Shown here: in pieces, positions 13,899 to 21,622 of the stretch
Position numbering within the stretch: position 1 is the stretch's first letter
How the letters are laid out: every line of letters starts with the position of its first letter
Assembly: GCA_025963345.1 (NCBI GenBank)
Contig: JAOPUS010000397.1
Location: 1 to 22,292 of the forward strand
DNA: 22,292 bases
Source of the DNA: Blastococcus sp.
GTDB lineage: Bacteria > Actinomycetota > Actinomycetes > Mycobacteriales > Geodermatophilaceae
Reading direction: 5' to 3'
The notes under the pieces: generated by a model
What the model was told of the DNA's origin: nothing
What the model saw: the letters and a program-made list of their open reading frames with translations, nothing else
Database searches by the model: none
Made by a program: the position numbers and the translations under genes

Positions 13899-14372
13899 TC
13901 AGTGAGCGCCGACGCTGCGCCAGTAGGCATTGAGGGCGCCGTTCGTCTTGACGAACCAGACGATGGGGCCCACAAGGATGATCGCGCCCGGGATGACCCA
14001 GAGGCCGGTCGCACCACTGACGGGCTTGCTCTGTCCCCTGCGCTCGTACAGGCCGCCCACCTCGTGGCTCAGCAGGAACGGCGATGCGAGGCCGACGAAG
14101 ATGGCCAGCACGAGACCGAGCGCTCCCCCCAGCCCTTCACCGGTGTGCTTCTTCATCTCCTCATGCGTGGCGAAGTAGTAGTAGAGCGAGTAGATGCCCA
14201 GGGTCACGATGCAGAGCAGGATCGCAACGCCCGTTCCGCGCACCTTGCCGACGGGGCCGTTGGGGCGCGCGAACTGGGCGTTCGCCGGCACACCGGGCAT
14301 CGGCTGACCGCTGAAGCCGTACGGCTGGGGGGCGTACTGCTGCGGCGCTGAGTAGTTGTCTGGCGTGGACAT
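13899..14372 (-). CDS. DUF4234 membrane protein (paralogue 2)
   Basis: A 157-residue paralogue of the protein encoded at 12550-13137, with a shorter Gln/Pro/Tyr-rich N-terminus (1-45) and no hexapeptide repeat. The core is strongly conserved: TGVAILLCIVTLGIYSLYYY, HEEMKKHTGEGLGG, FLLSHEVGGLYERRGQ and NGALNAYWRS. Helices are at about 50-70, 84-104 and 122-142. GQPMPGVPANAQFARPNGPVG matches GQPMPGAPAYAQYAQPQGPPG of the first copy, so the similarity extends into the linker. The ATG at 14372 has AGGAAG upstream; the longer frame to 14483 lacks coding character. Function unknown. An inverted repeat overlaps its candidate promoter. Confidence 0.9.
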   Translation of the reverse strand: MSTPDNYSAPQQYAPQPYGFSGQPMPGVPANAQFARPNGPVGKVRGTGVAILLCIVTLGIYSLYYYFATHEEMKKHTGEGLGGALGLVLAIFVGLASPFLLSHEVGGLYERRGQSKPVSGATGLWVIPGAIILVGPIVWFVKTNGALNAYWRSVGAH

Positions 14373-14399
14373 GTGCCCGCTTCCTGATGAGGCGCCGGC

Positions 14400-14421
14400 G
14401 GTTCCGGCTGAGCGGAACCTA
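14400..14421 (-). promoter_or_regulatory. Inverted repeat overlapping the -10 of DUF4234 paralogue 2
   Basis: GGTTCCG (14400-14406), six bases, CGGAACC (14413-14419). The right arm overlaps the minus-strand -10-like TAGGTT (14421-14416), 44 bases before the ATG. This is a plausible operator or leader hairpin. The first paralogue has the -10-like element but not the left arm. Confidence 0.4.
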
Positions 14422-14511
14422 GGTGACTCGGTACGCGTCTGGCCGCACCACGGGACGGGGAGAGCCACGCGTCGTCCCCGCACTATCCGGCGGTCACTTG
14501 TGGCTCGCGCG

Positions 14512-15303
14512 TTACCGCCCGGTCCACTCCGGCGGACGCTTCTCCAGGTAGGCGGCGATGCCCTCGGCCCGGTCCTCGCTGAGGTAGGGATTGGGGCCGA
14601 CGTCCAGGCGCAACGCCTGCCACAGCGGGAGCTCCAGGCCCTTGACCGCGGTCTCCTTCATGCGGCGCACGGAGATCGGGGCGTTCTTCGCGATCCGCTC
14701 GGCGAGCTGCAGGGCAGCGGGCAGCACGTCGGCCGGCTCGACGATGCGGTTCACCAGGCCCCAGCGTTCGGCGAACTCGCTGCTCACGTAGTCGCCGGTC
14801 AGCAGCATCTCCATGGCGATGCCCATCGGGACGCGCTTGGGCAGGACGACGGAGCCGAAGTTGGCGCCCATGCCGATCTGCGCCTCCGGCAGGCCCAGCT
14901 TGATGCCGGGTGCGGCGACGCGGATGTCGCAGGCGAGGGCGAGCTCGAACCCGCCGGCGACGGCCGCACCGTTCAGCGCGGCGATGGTCGGCACCGGCGT
15001 CTCGGTGACCACCTCGAAGACGTTGCGAGCGGGCCGGTTCATCGGCGGGCGGAAGCGCTCGCCGCGCTCGTCGGCCGCGCGGATCTCCTTGAGGTCGAAC
15101 CCGGCGCAGAACGCCGGACCGTTCCCGGTGAGGACGACGGCACGGACGCCGTCCGCGACACAGGACAGGAACTGCTCGACCAGGTCGGCCTGGAGCGCCG
15201 TGGAGAGCGCGTTGCGGCGCTCGGGTCGGTCGAGGGTGAGGACGCGGATGTGTCCGCGGTCCTCGACGATCAGCCCGGACTCGAGCCGCTGCGGGTCACC
15301 CAT
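14512..15303 (-). CDS. Enoyl-CoA hydratase/isomerase (crotonase) family protein
   Basis: A 263-residue crotonase. Oxyanion-hole segments are present at FCAGFDLKEI (65-74) and NGAAVAGGFELAL (111-123). Both acid/base glutamates of true hydratases are kept: Glu120 (GGFELALACD) and Glu140 (LGLPEAQIGMGANFG). It should therefore hydrate a 2-enoyl-CoA in beta-oxidation or a related acyl-CoA route; other crotonase reactions cannot be excluded. The usual GAGGTQ stretch is replaced by GANFGS. The ATG at 15303 is chosen; a GTG at 15321 would add six residues, and neither has a strong ribosome binding site. It is isolated from other fatty-acid genes in this window. Confidence 0.9.
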   Translation of the reverse strand: MGDPQRLESGLIVEDRGHIRVLTLDRPERRNALSTALQADLVEQFLSCVADGVRAVVLTGNGPAFCAGFDLKEIRAADERGERFRPPMNRPARNVFEVVTETPVPTIAALNGAAVAGGFELALACDIRVAAPGIKLGLPEAQIGMGANFGSVVLPKRVPMGIAMEMLLTGDYVSSEFAERWGLVNRIVEPADVLPAALQLAERIAKNAPISVRRMKETAVKGLELPLWQALRLDVGPNPYLSEDRAEGIAAYLEKRPPEWTGR

Positions 15304-15428
15304 GTGCCGATCATCGCCCACGGGTCAGCGCCGGCTGCCACGGCACCGGCACCACCGCTCCCGGCAACCTCGGCCTCTGAGTACCCACCGCACTCGGAGA
15401 CCGAGCTTCGCGGCAAGGAGGACCGTGG

Positions 15429-15893
15429 TTACTTCTGGGCGCGGACGGCGTTGACGACGACGGTGGCACCCAGGAGTGCGGCGCCCGGAACGGCGAACCA
15501 CATCGGCCAGAAGTAGACGATCTCCTGGTCGCCCACGCCGACCAGCAGCCAGACGGTCAGGTTGATCGCGACGACGATCCCCCAGATGCCCCAGAGGATC
15601 TTCAGCGCGAGCGGCAGACCCGCGAAGCCGGTGCGCACGGCGACGGGCCGGGGCGCCACGGGCGGGACCGGCCGCGGCGCGACCACCGGGACGGCCGGCG
15701 CCGCGGCGTGCACCGGGAGGTCGGTGAAGAGCTGGTCGAGGTCGCGGTAGGTGACCGCCTGGTAGGCCAGCGCCAGCCGGTTGTCGTACTCGAGGAGGTC
15801 CAGCCGGCCCTCACCCATGGCGGCCCGCAGCCGATCGGCGGCCACCTGCCGCTCGGCGTCGGAGACCCGCATCAGCTCGCGTCCCTCGCTCAT
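15429..15893 (-). CDS. DUF1707 protein with C-terminal membrane helices
   Basis: A 154-residue protein. The DUF1707 domain at about 8-62 (MRVSDAERQVAADRLRAAMG ... LDLLEYDNRLALAYQAVTYRDLDQLFTDLP) is the short helical module common in actinobacterial membrane proteins. A Pro/Val-rich linker (65-88) leads to two membrane helices (about 98-120, LKILWGIWGIVVAINLTVWLL, and 128-150), ending in the cytoplasmic NAVRAQK. The ATG at 15893 is preceded by GGGGGAGG. The role of DUF1707 proteins is not established; links to envelope stress are suggested for relatives. It is monocistronic or the first gene before the crotonase, with a 125-base gap. Confidence 0.9.
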   Translation of the reverse strand: MSEGRELMRVSDAERQVAADRLRAAMGEGRLDLLEYDNRLALAYQAVTYRDLDQLFTDLPVHAAAPAVPVVAPRPVPPVAPRPVAVRTGFAGLPLALKILWGIWGIVVAINLTVWLLVGVGDQEIVYFWPMWFAVPGAALLGATVVVNAVRAQK

Positions 15894-16007
15894 CGCGCCT
15901 CCCCCCGGCTCAGGGCCACAATGGCCATTTCTGCCCCCTGGGCCCCGCTCAGTCGGGCCGCATCGTCGCACGTCGCCCGGCACTTCCGGAACCGATCGGG
16001 CCGACCC

Positions 16008-17339
16008 TCAGACGGGGAGCGAGGCGAGCTCCGGGCAGCGCGTGCGGTCGTGCCCTGGTCGGCGGCAGTGGGTGCACAGCCGGACGTCGCGCGGCACCGG
16101 CACCGAGTGCCGGGCCGCCACCAGGTCCTGCGGCGAGGTGGGGCGCAGTTCGTCGAAGTACGTCGACAGGCCCAGCGCGCTGGCCGCCGTCCGGAGCTGG
16201 CGGATCTGCCCGGTCGTCAGGATCGCGTCGGCGAGCGCAGCTGCCCGCAGGTGCTCGACGAGTCGGCAATGCAGGGCGTCCACCTGGGCGGCGCCGAGGC
16301 CGGCCGATGCGCCGAGGCGGGTCAGTGTCTGGGCCTCGCCGCCCAGCAGCCGGCCGTCGGCCAGCGCCTCGGTGACCGTGTCGAGGTAGCGCTGCGCGTC
16401 GACCTCGCCGGGGGCAGCGGTCGGCAGCCGGCGGCGCGTCAGGAGCGTGGCCATCCAGCCGTCCGTGCTCTCACGCTGCTCGACGGCGCGGGTCCTCGGC
16501 GGGACGTCGCCGGCGAGCTCGGGCATCGGCCGCAGTCCGCTGAGGTAGCGCAGGGGCTCGCCGTGCACCGCCAGCATCTGCGGCAGCAGAGCCGCCACCG
16601 TGCGGACGGCACCGAGCGCCACCGTCGTGTCGAGCGTGGTCCGCCCGGCATGCCGCGCCAGCGTGCGCAGCGTGTGGTCGGGGGTGCGCAGCGTTCGCCG
16701 GGCCAGCCACGACGTGCACAGCGCCGGGGTGAGCGGAAGCTGCACGCCCGCCCGGGCGAACTCGGCCTCCAGGAAGCGCTCCACGAAGGCGCCGTCGTGC
16801 ATCACGACGACCGCGTCGTCCATCCGGTCGAGGATCTCACCGGCGATGTCGGCGAAGGTCGGGGCGCCGCGGACCTCGCTGTTGGAGATGCCGTGGACGA
16901 AGACGGGGCCGACGTCGCGGCCCGGGTCGACCAGGGTCGCGTACTCGTCGTGGATCCGGCCGCGGGCATCGACGCGGGCGATCGCGATCTCCACGATCCG
17001 GTCGCCGTCGGCCGAGGAGAAGCCGGTGGTGGCGACGTCGATGACCGCGAAGGGCGCGTCGACCTCGAAGCCGGGGCCGTCACCGCCGTACTGGAAGAGC
17101 GGGCCCCGCAGGCCGGGTTCGGCCACCGCTATCCGCACGTGCGACCGGCGGGGTTCGACCGGCTTCGAGCCACGCACGACAGGAGCGCGCACCCCCGGCC
17201 GCGCCCCGCGCTGCGCGCTCTGGGCGTGCCGTCGCGCCGCGGCCGACCGCTGCCGTCGGCCGAGGACGACCGACACGAGCAGGCCCAGCAGCAGCACGGC
17301 ACCGGCCATCGCTACGAGTGCCGTCACGAGCCCGGTCAT
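16008..17339 (-). CDS. Membrane-anchored DnaQ-fold protein with degenerate active site, TerB-like region and zinc knuckle
   Basis: A 443-residue protein. An N-terminal helix (about 4-27, LVTALVAMAGAVLLLGLLVS) anchors it, and residues 28-68 are a basic linker. A DEDDh exonuclease fold spans about 96-255: FAVIDVATTGFSSADGDRIV, LVDPGRDVGPVFVHGISNSE and HDGAFVERFLEAEF. Catalytic positions are mostly lost. The D-x-E motif reads D101-V-A103, the F-D aspartate is Val186, and the H/D pair near TTLDTTVALGAV is Asp237/Leu242. Only Asp101 remains. Residues about 312-400 are an alpha-helical tandem like TerB-type domains (YLDTVTEALADGRLL ... LADAILTTGQIRQLRTAASALGL). The C-terminus has a CCHC zinc knuckle, Cys422, Cys425, His430, Cys435. 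The ATG at 17339 has GGAGG upstream. Probably a nucleic-acid-binding pseudoenzyme; inference. Confidence 0.85.
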   Translation of the reverse strand: MTGLVTALVAMAGAVLLLGLLVSVVLGRRQRSAAARRHAQSAQRGARPGVRAPVVRGSKPVEPRRSHVRIAVAEPGLRGPLFQYGGDGPGFEVDAPFAVIDVATTGFSSADGDRIVEIAIARVDARGRIHDEYATLVDPGRDVGPVFVHGISNSEVRGAPTFADIAGEILDRMDDAVVVMHDGAFVERFLEAEFARAGVQLPLTPALCTSWLARRTLRTPDHTLRTLARHAGRTTLDTTVALGAVRTVAALLPQMLAVHGEPLRYLSGLRPMPELAGDVPPRTRAVEQRESTDGWMATLLTRRRLPTAAPGEVDAQRYLDTVTEALADGRLLGGEAQTLTRLGASAGLGAAQVDALHCRLVEHLRAAALADAILTTGQIRQLRTAASALGLSTYFDELRPTSPQDLVAARHSVPVPRDVRLCTHCRRPGHDRTRCPELASLPV

Positions 17340-17478
17340 GCGTCCTCCGTGGTCGTCTCCCGGACGATCGCACGCGGGTCGATGAACCCGCGAGACCGCC
17401 TCGCCCGTGGCATCGGCAGATGCGGCCCATCCCGGTACCGGTCAGACGCAGGAGTCACACCCGCCTCTCCCGTGGGAG

Positions 17479-18264
17479 TCAGGACGCGGAGCCGTGCCGC
17501 CCGACCAGGCCCCGGAGCCGGTCGAGCGCGGCCCGGACGGGCGCGTCGACCGGGCCGGAGGCGGAGTCCCCGGTCGCCGTCGGCCCGGACTCCCGCCAGG
17601 TGCCCGGCAGCGGGATCTCCAGCACGGCGCCCCGGCGGGCCAGCGGCTGCCGCAGCGGCTGAGCGAAGTCGACGCCGCCGTGCACCTCGACGGTGACGCC
17701 GTCGAGCTGCAGCCGGTCGGCCAGCTGCGCGACCACCCACTCGCCCCACGCGGTGCGGTAGGCGGCGGGCTGGTCGTCGATCTGGACCTCGTAGGGGGTG
17801 ATCACCTCGTCGGGGTCGAGCAGCCCGTGCTTGGCGCTCAGCACGAACCACGGGAGCTGCGAATGGACGGCGTGCTCCCGGGCGCGGGCGAAGCCGTCGC
17901 TGCCGAACAGCCGGCCGGCCTCGTCCGGGGCGGTCGCGGTGGCTCCCGAGGAGCCGATGAGGACGACGCGGCCGGAGCGGACGACGGCGCCGTGCGACGT
18001 CCCGCCGTCCACCTCGCGATACCGCAGGTACTGCCCGCGGCCGACCCGGTTCAGCAGCGGCTCGCGGTCGGCGAACGGGTTGTGCCCGGTGTGCGTCGCG
18101 TTGGCGGTGGCGAACTGGATGTGCGCGGCGATCGAGGAGATGCCGACGTCCGGACGTCGGGCACTGACCCAGTTGATGAGCGCGGCGCGACCGAACGGCT
18201 CAGGCAGCGTCGCGGCACCGTCCGCGACCAGCTCCCAGATCGTGGGCAGGCCGGCTGTACTCAT
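17479..18264 (-). CDS. DUF7669-like plus DUF6884 (YaaA-like) two-domain protein
   Basis: A 261-residue protein with two domains. Residues about 5-85 (PTIWELVADGAATLPEPFGR ... DVGISSIAAHIQFATANAT) resemble the winged-helix-like DUF7669 module. Residues about 97-195 (VVLIGSSGATATAPDEAGRL ... LPWFVLSAKHGLLDPDEVI, TPYEVQI) match the DUF6884 pattern, which has the LSAKHGLL and PYD/E signatures shared with the YaaA peroxide-stress family and DNA-base-related enzymes. The usual paired cysteines after GCxxxK are replaced by GSSGAT. The tail (225-261) is polar. The ATG at 18264 has GAGGAG just upstream. Role unknown; nucleic-acid handling is likely from the domain pairing, but this is inference. Confidence 0.72.
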   Translation of the reverse strand: MSTAGLPTIWELVADGAATLPEPFGRAALINWVSARRPDVGISSIAAHIQFATANATHTGHNPFADREPLLNRVGRGQYLRYREVDGGTSHGAVVRSGRVVLIGSSGATATAPDEAGRLFGSDGFARAREHAVHSQLPWFVLSAKHGLLDPDEVITPYEVQIDDQPAAYRTAWGEWVVAQLADRLQLDGVTVEVHGGVDFAQPLRQPLARRGAVLEIPLPGTWRESGPTATGDSASGPVDAPVRAALDRLRGLVGRHGSAS

Positions 18265-18409
18265 CGATGGCGCTCCTCGGCATGGGCGACGCGTTCTGCA
18301 CGCTAGCGCCGCAGAGCGGCTCCGGTAACGGCCAGGACCCGAAGAGCACGCCATCGGGCGTACGGCCCGATCGGCGGTCGGCGATCTCTTCGGCACGGCT
18401 CGAGAGTCC

Positions 18410-19942
18410 TCACCTGCGGACCGCGGGCCGCGGCGTGGCCCCCGACGACCCCTCACCGGCCGTCGGGTCCGCGAGCGCGAGGGCCAGCACGAGCGCCGTG
18501 TGCCGCCGCGGCGCTGTGATGTCGCCGATCAGCTCCCCGATCCTCTGCAACCGGCCGTACAGCGTCTGCCGTCGCACCCGCAGCGCCTCGGACGTGTGCA
18601 CCTTGGAGGAGGAATGCGCCAGGTAGACCCGCAAGGTCCGCACCAGCTCGGTGCCGTGGGACGCGTCGTGGACGGCGAGCGGGCCGAGCTCCTCGCGCAC
18701 CAGTTGGCGGGCGAACTCACCGTCGCGGACGTCGGCGAGCAGCAGTTCCGCGGTCAGGGCCGCCGCCGACACCACCCTCTCGCCGCCCGCCGTCAGCGCC
18801 AGCGCGGCCCGGGCGCGGGCGATCGACCGGTCGACGTCCTCCAACCGGCCGACCACCGTCCCGGCGACGACGCGGGCGGCGCCGGCGCCTGCCCCCTCGA
18901 CCGCGTGCAGCACCGCGCGGGCTGCGGTCATCGCCGCCGAACTGCGCAGGACGGCCACGACGTCATCCCCCGCGTCGGCCACGAGGGCGGTCCCCGGCGG
19001 CAGCGCTCCCACCGCCGCCCGGACGACTGCGTCGACGTCGGCCGCCTCGAGGTCGGTGACGAGCAACGCCACGTACGGCCCGTCGGCAGCGAACAGCAGC
19101 CCCAGGACGCGGGCCCGGGCCACCAGCTCCCCCGACGAGCGCCAGCGCCGCTCGGCGAGGTCGTCGAGGAGGTGCCGGCGCCGCACGCCGAGGTCGCCGC
19201 CGGCCGCCGAGCGCAGCAGCGCCAGCCCCAGCGCCTCGGCACCGTAGGTGCACGCCGCGACCACGCCGGGGTCGTCGGCCCGGGCCGGCGGCAGGACGGC
19301 GACCTGGCCCCAGTGCCGATCGAGAAGGACGACGTCCCGACGCGCCACCGGCCGGCGGCGCCGTGCCGACGAGGCCGGGTCCAGACCCGTCGCGGTGACG
19401 AGGGCACCGTCCGCCGTGGTGACGACGACCGGTGCGGAGACCATCGAGGACAGCAAGGCGGTGATCTCCTGCGGGCCGGCGCCGTCGAGGAGCGCGTCGG
19501 TGAGCACCTCACGGACGTCGCGCTCCCGCCGCGCGCCGGCCGCAGCCCGCTCCAAGATGGCCGACTGCACCTGCTCGGTGATCTCCACGAAGGGGAAGAC
19601 CTCGTGGAGCACGACCAACGGCAGCGAGTGCTCGCGGCAGGCGGCGATCAGCGCCGCCGGCGCTTCCAGGAACGTCCACCCGAGCTCCAGCGCCAGCGCC
19701 GCGGCACCGTGCTCGGCCAGCGCGGCCACGTAGGCCGCTTCGCCCAAGGGGCCGCGACCGCCGATGCCCAGCCCCGTGGTGAGCAGCAGCTCCCCGCCCT
19801 TGAGCAGGTACGGGGCCTCGGCGAGCTCGCTGGTGTGCACCCAGCGCACCGGGCGGTCGAGCAGGTCGGCGCCCACCACGACCTCGGGCCCGGTCCGCTG
19901 CACGCAGTCGAGCGCCACTATCTCGGCCAGGGTGATGGTCAC
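18410..19942 (-). CDS. PucR-family transcriptional regulator
   Basis: A 510-residue regulator with three parts. An N-terminal PucR domain (about 10-125) includes GPEVVVGADLLDRPVRWVHT and LLKGGELLLTTGLGIG. A central GGDEF-like/GAF-type region (about 150-400) follows. A C-terminal HTH_30 helix-turn-helix (about 440-480) reads LVRTLRVYLAHSSSKVHTSE then ALRVRRQTLYGRLQRIGELIG. PucR proteins activate purine and related nitrogen-compound catabolism, and many act on adjacent divergent enzymes. The GTG at 19942 has only a weak ribosome binding site (GGTGAG). It is divergent from the molybdenum hydroxylase operon starting at 20129, its most likely target. The effector is unknown. Its 3' end stops about 145 bases past the start codon of the downstream DUF6884 gene on the same strand. 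Confidence 0.93.
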   Translation of the reverse strand: MTITLAEIVALDCVQRTGPEVVVGADLLDRPVRWVHTSELAEAPYLLKGGELLLTTGLGIGGRGPLGEAAYVAALAEHGAAALALELGWTFLEAPAALIAACREHSLPLVVLHEVFPFVEITEQVQSAILERAAAGARRERDVREVLTDALLDGAGPQEITALLSSMVSAPVVVTTADGALVTATGLDPASSARRRRPVARRDVVLLDRHWGQVAVLPPARADDPGVVAACTYGAEALGLALLRSAAGGDLGVRRRHLLDDLAERRWRSSGELVARARVLGLLFAADGPYVALLVTDLEAADVDAVVRAAVGALPPGTALVADAGDDVVAVLRSSAAMTAARAVLHAVEGAGAGAARVVAGTVVGRLEDVDRSIARARAALALTAGGERVVSAAALTAELLLADVRDGEFARQLVREELGPLAVHDASHGTELVRTLRVYLAHSSSKVHTSEALRVRRQTLYGRLQRIGELIGDITAPRRHTALVLALALADPTAGEGSSGATPRPAVRR

Positions 19943-20128
19943 AGCGGGAAGCTCACCACCTCGGGTGACATAACGTCCAGTACGGGCGACAAGAACGGAC
20001 CACTACGTCCATGGCGCCGATGTCTGTCGCCTCGACACCATGAGCGGCAGCGCGACCCGCACGGCCGCCCCGACGGGAGCCGGCGGCACGGCGACCGGAA
20101 CCGCCCGAACACCACGAGGAGGGCCTGC
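19943..20128. promoter_or_regulatory. Divergent PucR / molybdenum hydroxylase control region
   Basis: This 186-base region should hold both promoters. Seen in it are TCACC (19953-19957) facing GGTGA (19964-19968) near the PucR start, and two direct ACGTCCA copies (19973-19979, 20005-20011) 32 bp apart. GGAC (19997-20000) and GTCC (20007-20010) overlap the second. GAGGAGGG at 20115-20122 is the ribosome binding site for the GTG at 20129. No clear -35/-10 pair is evident. Confidence 0.35.
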
Positions 20129-21016
20129 GTGAAACCCGCTCCGTTCGACTACCTCACCCCGACCAGCGTCGATGAGACCCTCGCCGTCCTGCGCGAGCAC
20201 GAGGACGACGCGAAGGTGCTCGCCGGCGGGCAGAGCCTGGTGCCGATGCTCAACTTCCGCCTCGCCCGGCCGGAGGTGCTCGTCGACATCAACCGCGTGG
20301 CGGGGCTCGCCGGGATCGGGGTCGAGGACGGCACGCTCCGCATCGGTGCGATGACCCGGCACCGGGCCCTGGAGACCCACCTGTCGTCCGCCGACGGCGC
20401 CTGGGCCCTGTTGCACGAGGCGGTCGGCCACGTCGGGCACGCGCACATCCGTAGCCGCGGGACCGTCGGCGGGAGCCTGGCCCATGCCGACCCTTCCGCG
20501 GAACTGCCGGCCGCGGTCAGTGCGCTGGGCGCGACGCTCGTCGTGCAGAGCGCCGACGGAACCCGGGAGGTGGCCCCGGAGGACTTCTTCGAGGGGTTCT
20601 TCACCACGTCCCTGGCCGCCGATGAGCTCCTCACCGAGATCCGTGTCCCGGCCTGGCCGGCGGGCACGCGCAGCTCCTTCCTCGAGGTCTGTCGCCGCCG
20701 AGGTGACTTCGCCCAGGTCGCAGTCGCCGCGGTGGTCACCCTGACGGACGGGCGGGTCACGCAGGCCGGGGTCGGCCTCGCCGGCGCCGCACCCGGCACC
20801 GTGCAGGCACGCAGCGTCGTCGACGGCCTGCTGGGCCGTGAGCCGGATGCGGGCACCATCGCCGAGCTCGCCGCGAACTTCGCGGCCGACCTCGACCCGC
20901 CGCCGGACAGCCACGGCCCGGCCGAGTACCGGCGGCACCTGGCCCGGCACCTGCTGGTGCGGGCGCTCACCAAGGCGACCCGACCGGCAGGCGCGACCCG
21001 GGCATCGGTGGCCTGA
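20129..21016 (+). CDS. Molybdenum hydroxylase FAD-binding medium subunit (CoxM/CutM family)
   Basis: A 295-residue FAD subunit of the xanthine dehydrogenase/CO dehydrogenase family. FAD-binding loops are AGGQSLVPMLNFRLA (32-46) and GTVGGSLAHADPSAELPA (111-128), followed by the CODH FAD C-terminal domain (about 180-285). It passes electrons from the [2Fe-2S] subunit to the acceptor. The GTG at 20129 follows a strong GAGGAGGG; the frame is open far upstream but that part overlaps pucR as shadow. It is first of a three-gene operon, FAD - FeS - Mo, with an 86-base gap to the next gene. Substrate cannot be told from this subunit. Confidence 0.93.
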   Translation: MKPAPFDYLTPTSVDETLAVLREHEDDAKVLAGGQSLVPMLNFRLARPEVLVDINRVAGLAGIGVEDGTLRIGAMTRHRALETHLSSADGAWALLHEAVGHVGHAHIRSRGTVGGSLAHADPSAELPAAVSALGATLVVQSADGTREVAPEDFFEGFFTTSLAADELLTEIRVPAWPAGTRSSFLEVCRRRGDFAQVAVAAVVTLTDGRVTQAGVGLAGAAPGTVQARSVVDGLLGREPDAGTIAELAANFAADLDPPPDSHGPAEYRRHLARHLLVRALTKATRPAGATRASVA

Positions 21017-21102
21017 GGCCGCGCGCCCACCCACGACACGCATACCCACGACCACACGACGACCGAGCCGGACGACCGGCCGGACAAGGCGGGAGAACAG
21101 CG

Positions 21103-21621
21103 ATGGACGTCGAGGAGCGCACGGTGGCCGATCAGGCCGACCTCCGGGAGCGGACGATCAGGGTGACGGTCAACGGGACGACCTACGAGCGGACGGTGTC
21201 GGTCCGGCGCTCGCTGGTCGACTTCGTCCGGGAGGACCTCGAGTTGACCGGCTCGCACGTCGGGTGCGAGCACGGGGTGTGCGGGGCCTGCACGGTCCTG
21301 ATGGACGGCGAGCCGATCCGTGCCTGCCTGATGCTCGCCGTACAGGCCGACGGCGCCGAGCTGACGACGGTGGAGGGCCTGGCACCCCTGTCCGGCGAGG
21401 ACCTGCACCCCGTGCAGCAGGCGTTCTGGGACCACCACGGCCTGCAGTGCGGTTTCTGCACCTCGGGCATCCTGCTGACTGCGTACGACTTCCTGCGGGA
21501 CAAGCACGGTGCGACCGAGGACGAGATCCGGCACGCGATCTCGGGCAACCTGTGCCGGTGCACCGGCTACCAGGGCATCGTCCGGTCGATCCAGGCCGCC
21601 GACCAGACCTGGGAGCGCTGA
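21103..21621 (+). CDS. Molybdenum hydroxylase [2Fe-2S] small subunit (CoxS/CutS family)
   Basis: A 172-residue iron-sulfur subunit. The plant-ferredoxin-type cluster ligands are Cys55, Cys60, Cys63 (GCEHGVCGACTVLMDG) and Cys75. The second cluster uses Cys116 and Cys119 (LQCGFCTSGILL) with Cys151 and Cys153 (LCRCTGYQGI), so both clusters are complete. Residues 1-18 extend slightly beyond the usual start (INVTVNG-type strand begins near 19). The ATG at 21103 has GGGAGAA upstream. The TGA ends one base before the ATG of the Mo subunit (TGACATG), so the two are tightly coupled. Confidence 0.96.
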   Translation: MDVEERTVADQADLRERTIRVTVNGTTYERTVSVRRSLVDFVREDLELTGSHVGCEHGVCGACTVLMDGEPIRACLMLAVQADGAELTTVEGLAPLSGEDLHPVQQAFWDHHGLQCGFCTSGILLTAYDFLRDKHGATEDEIRHAISGNLCRCTGYQGIVRSIQAADQTWER

Positions 21622-21622
21622 C

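Noticed and set aside
15421..15454. AAGGAGG followed by GTG on the plus strand at the end of the DUF1707 gene
   Set aside because: It opens only a nine-codon frame and lies antisense to the 3' end of a clear gene.
17432..17441. Perfect palindrome CCGGTACCGG upstream of the DnaQ-fold gene
   Set aside because: Ten-base GC-rich palindromes are frequent by chance; its position is about 95 bases from the start with no promoter context.
20040..20132. 30-codon leader frame (MSGSATRTAAPT...) ending in GTGA at the start of the FAD subunit gene
   Set aside because: There is no ribosome binding site and the composition is Ala/Gly/Thr-rich. The overlap with the GTG is probably chance, although a leader peptide cannot be excluded.
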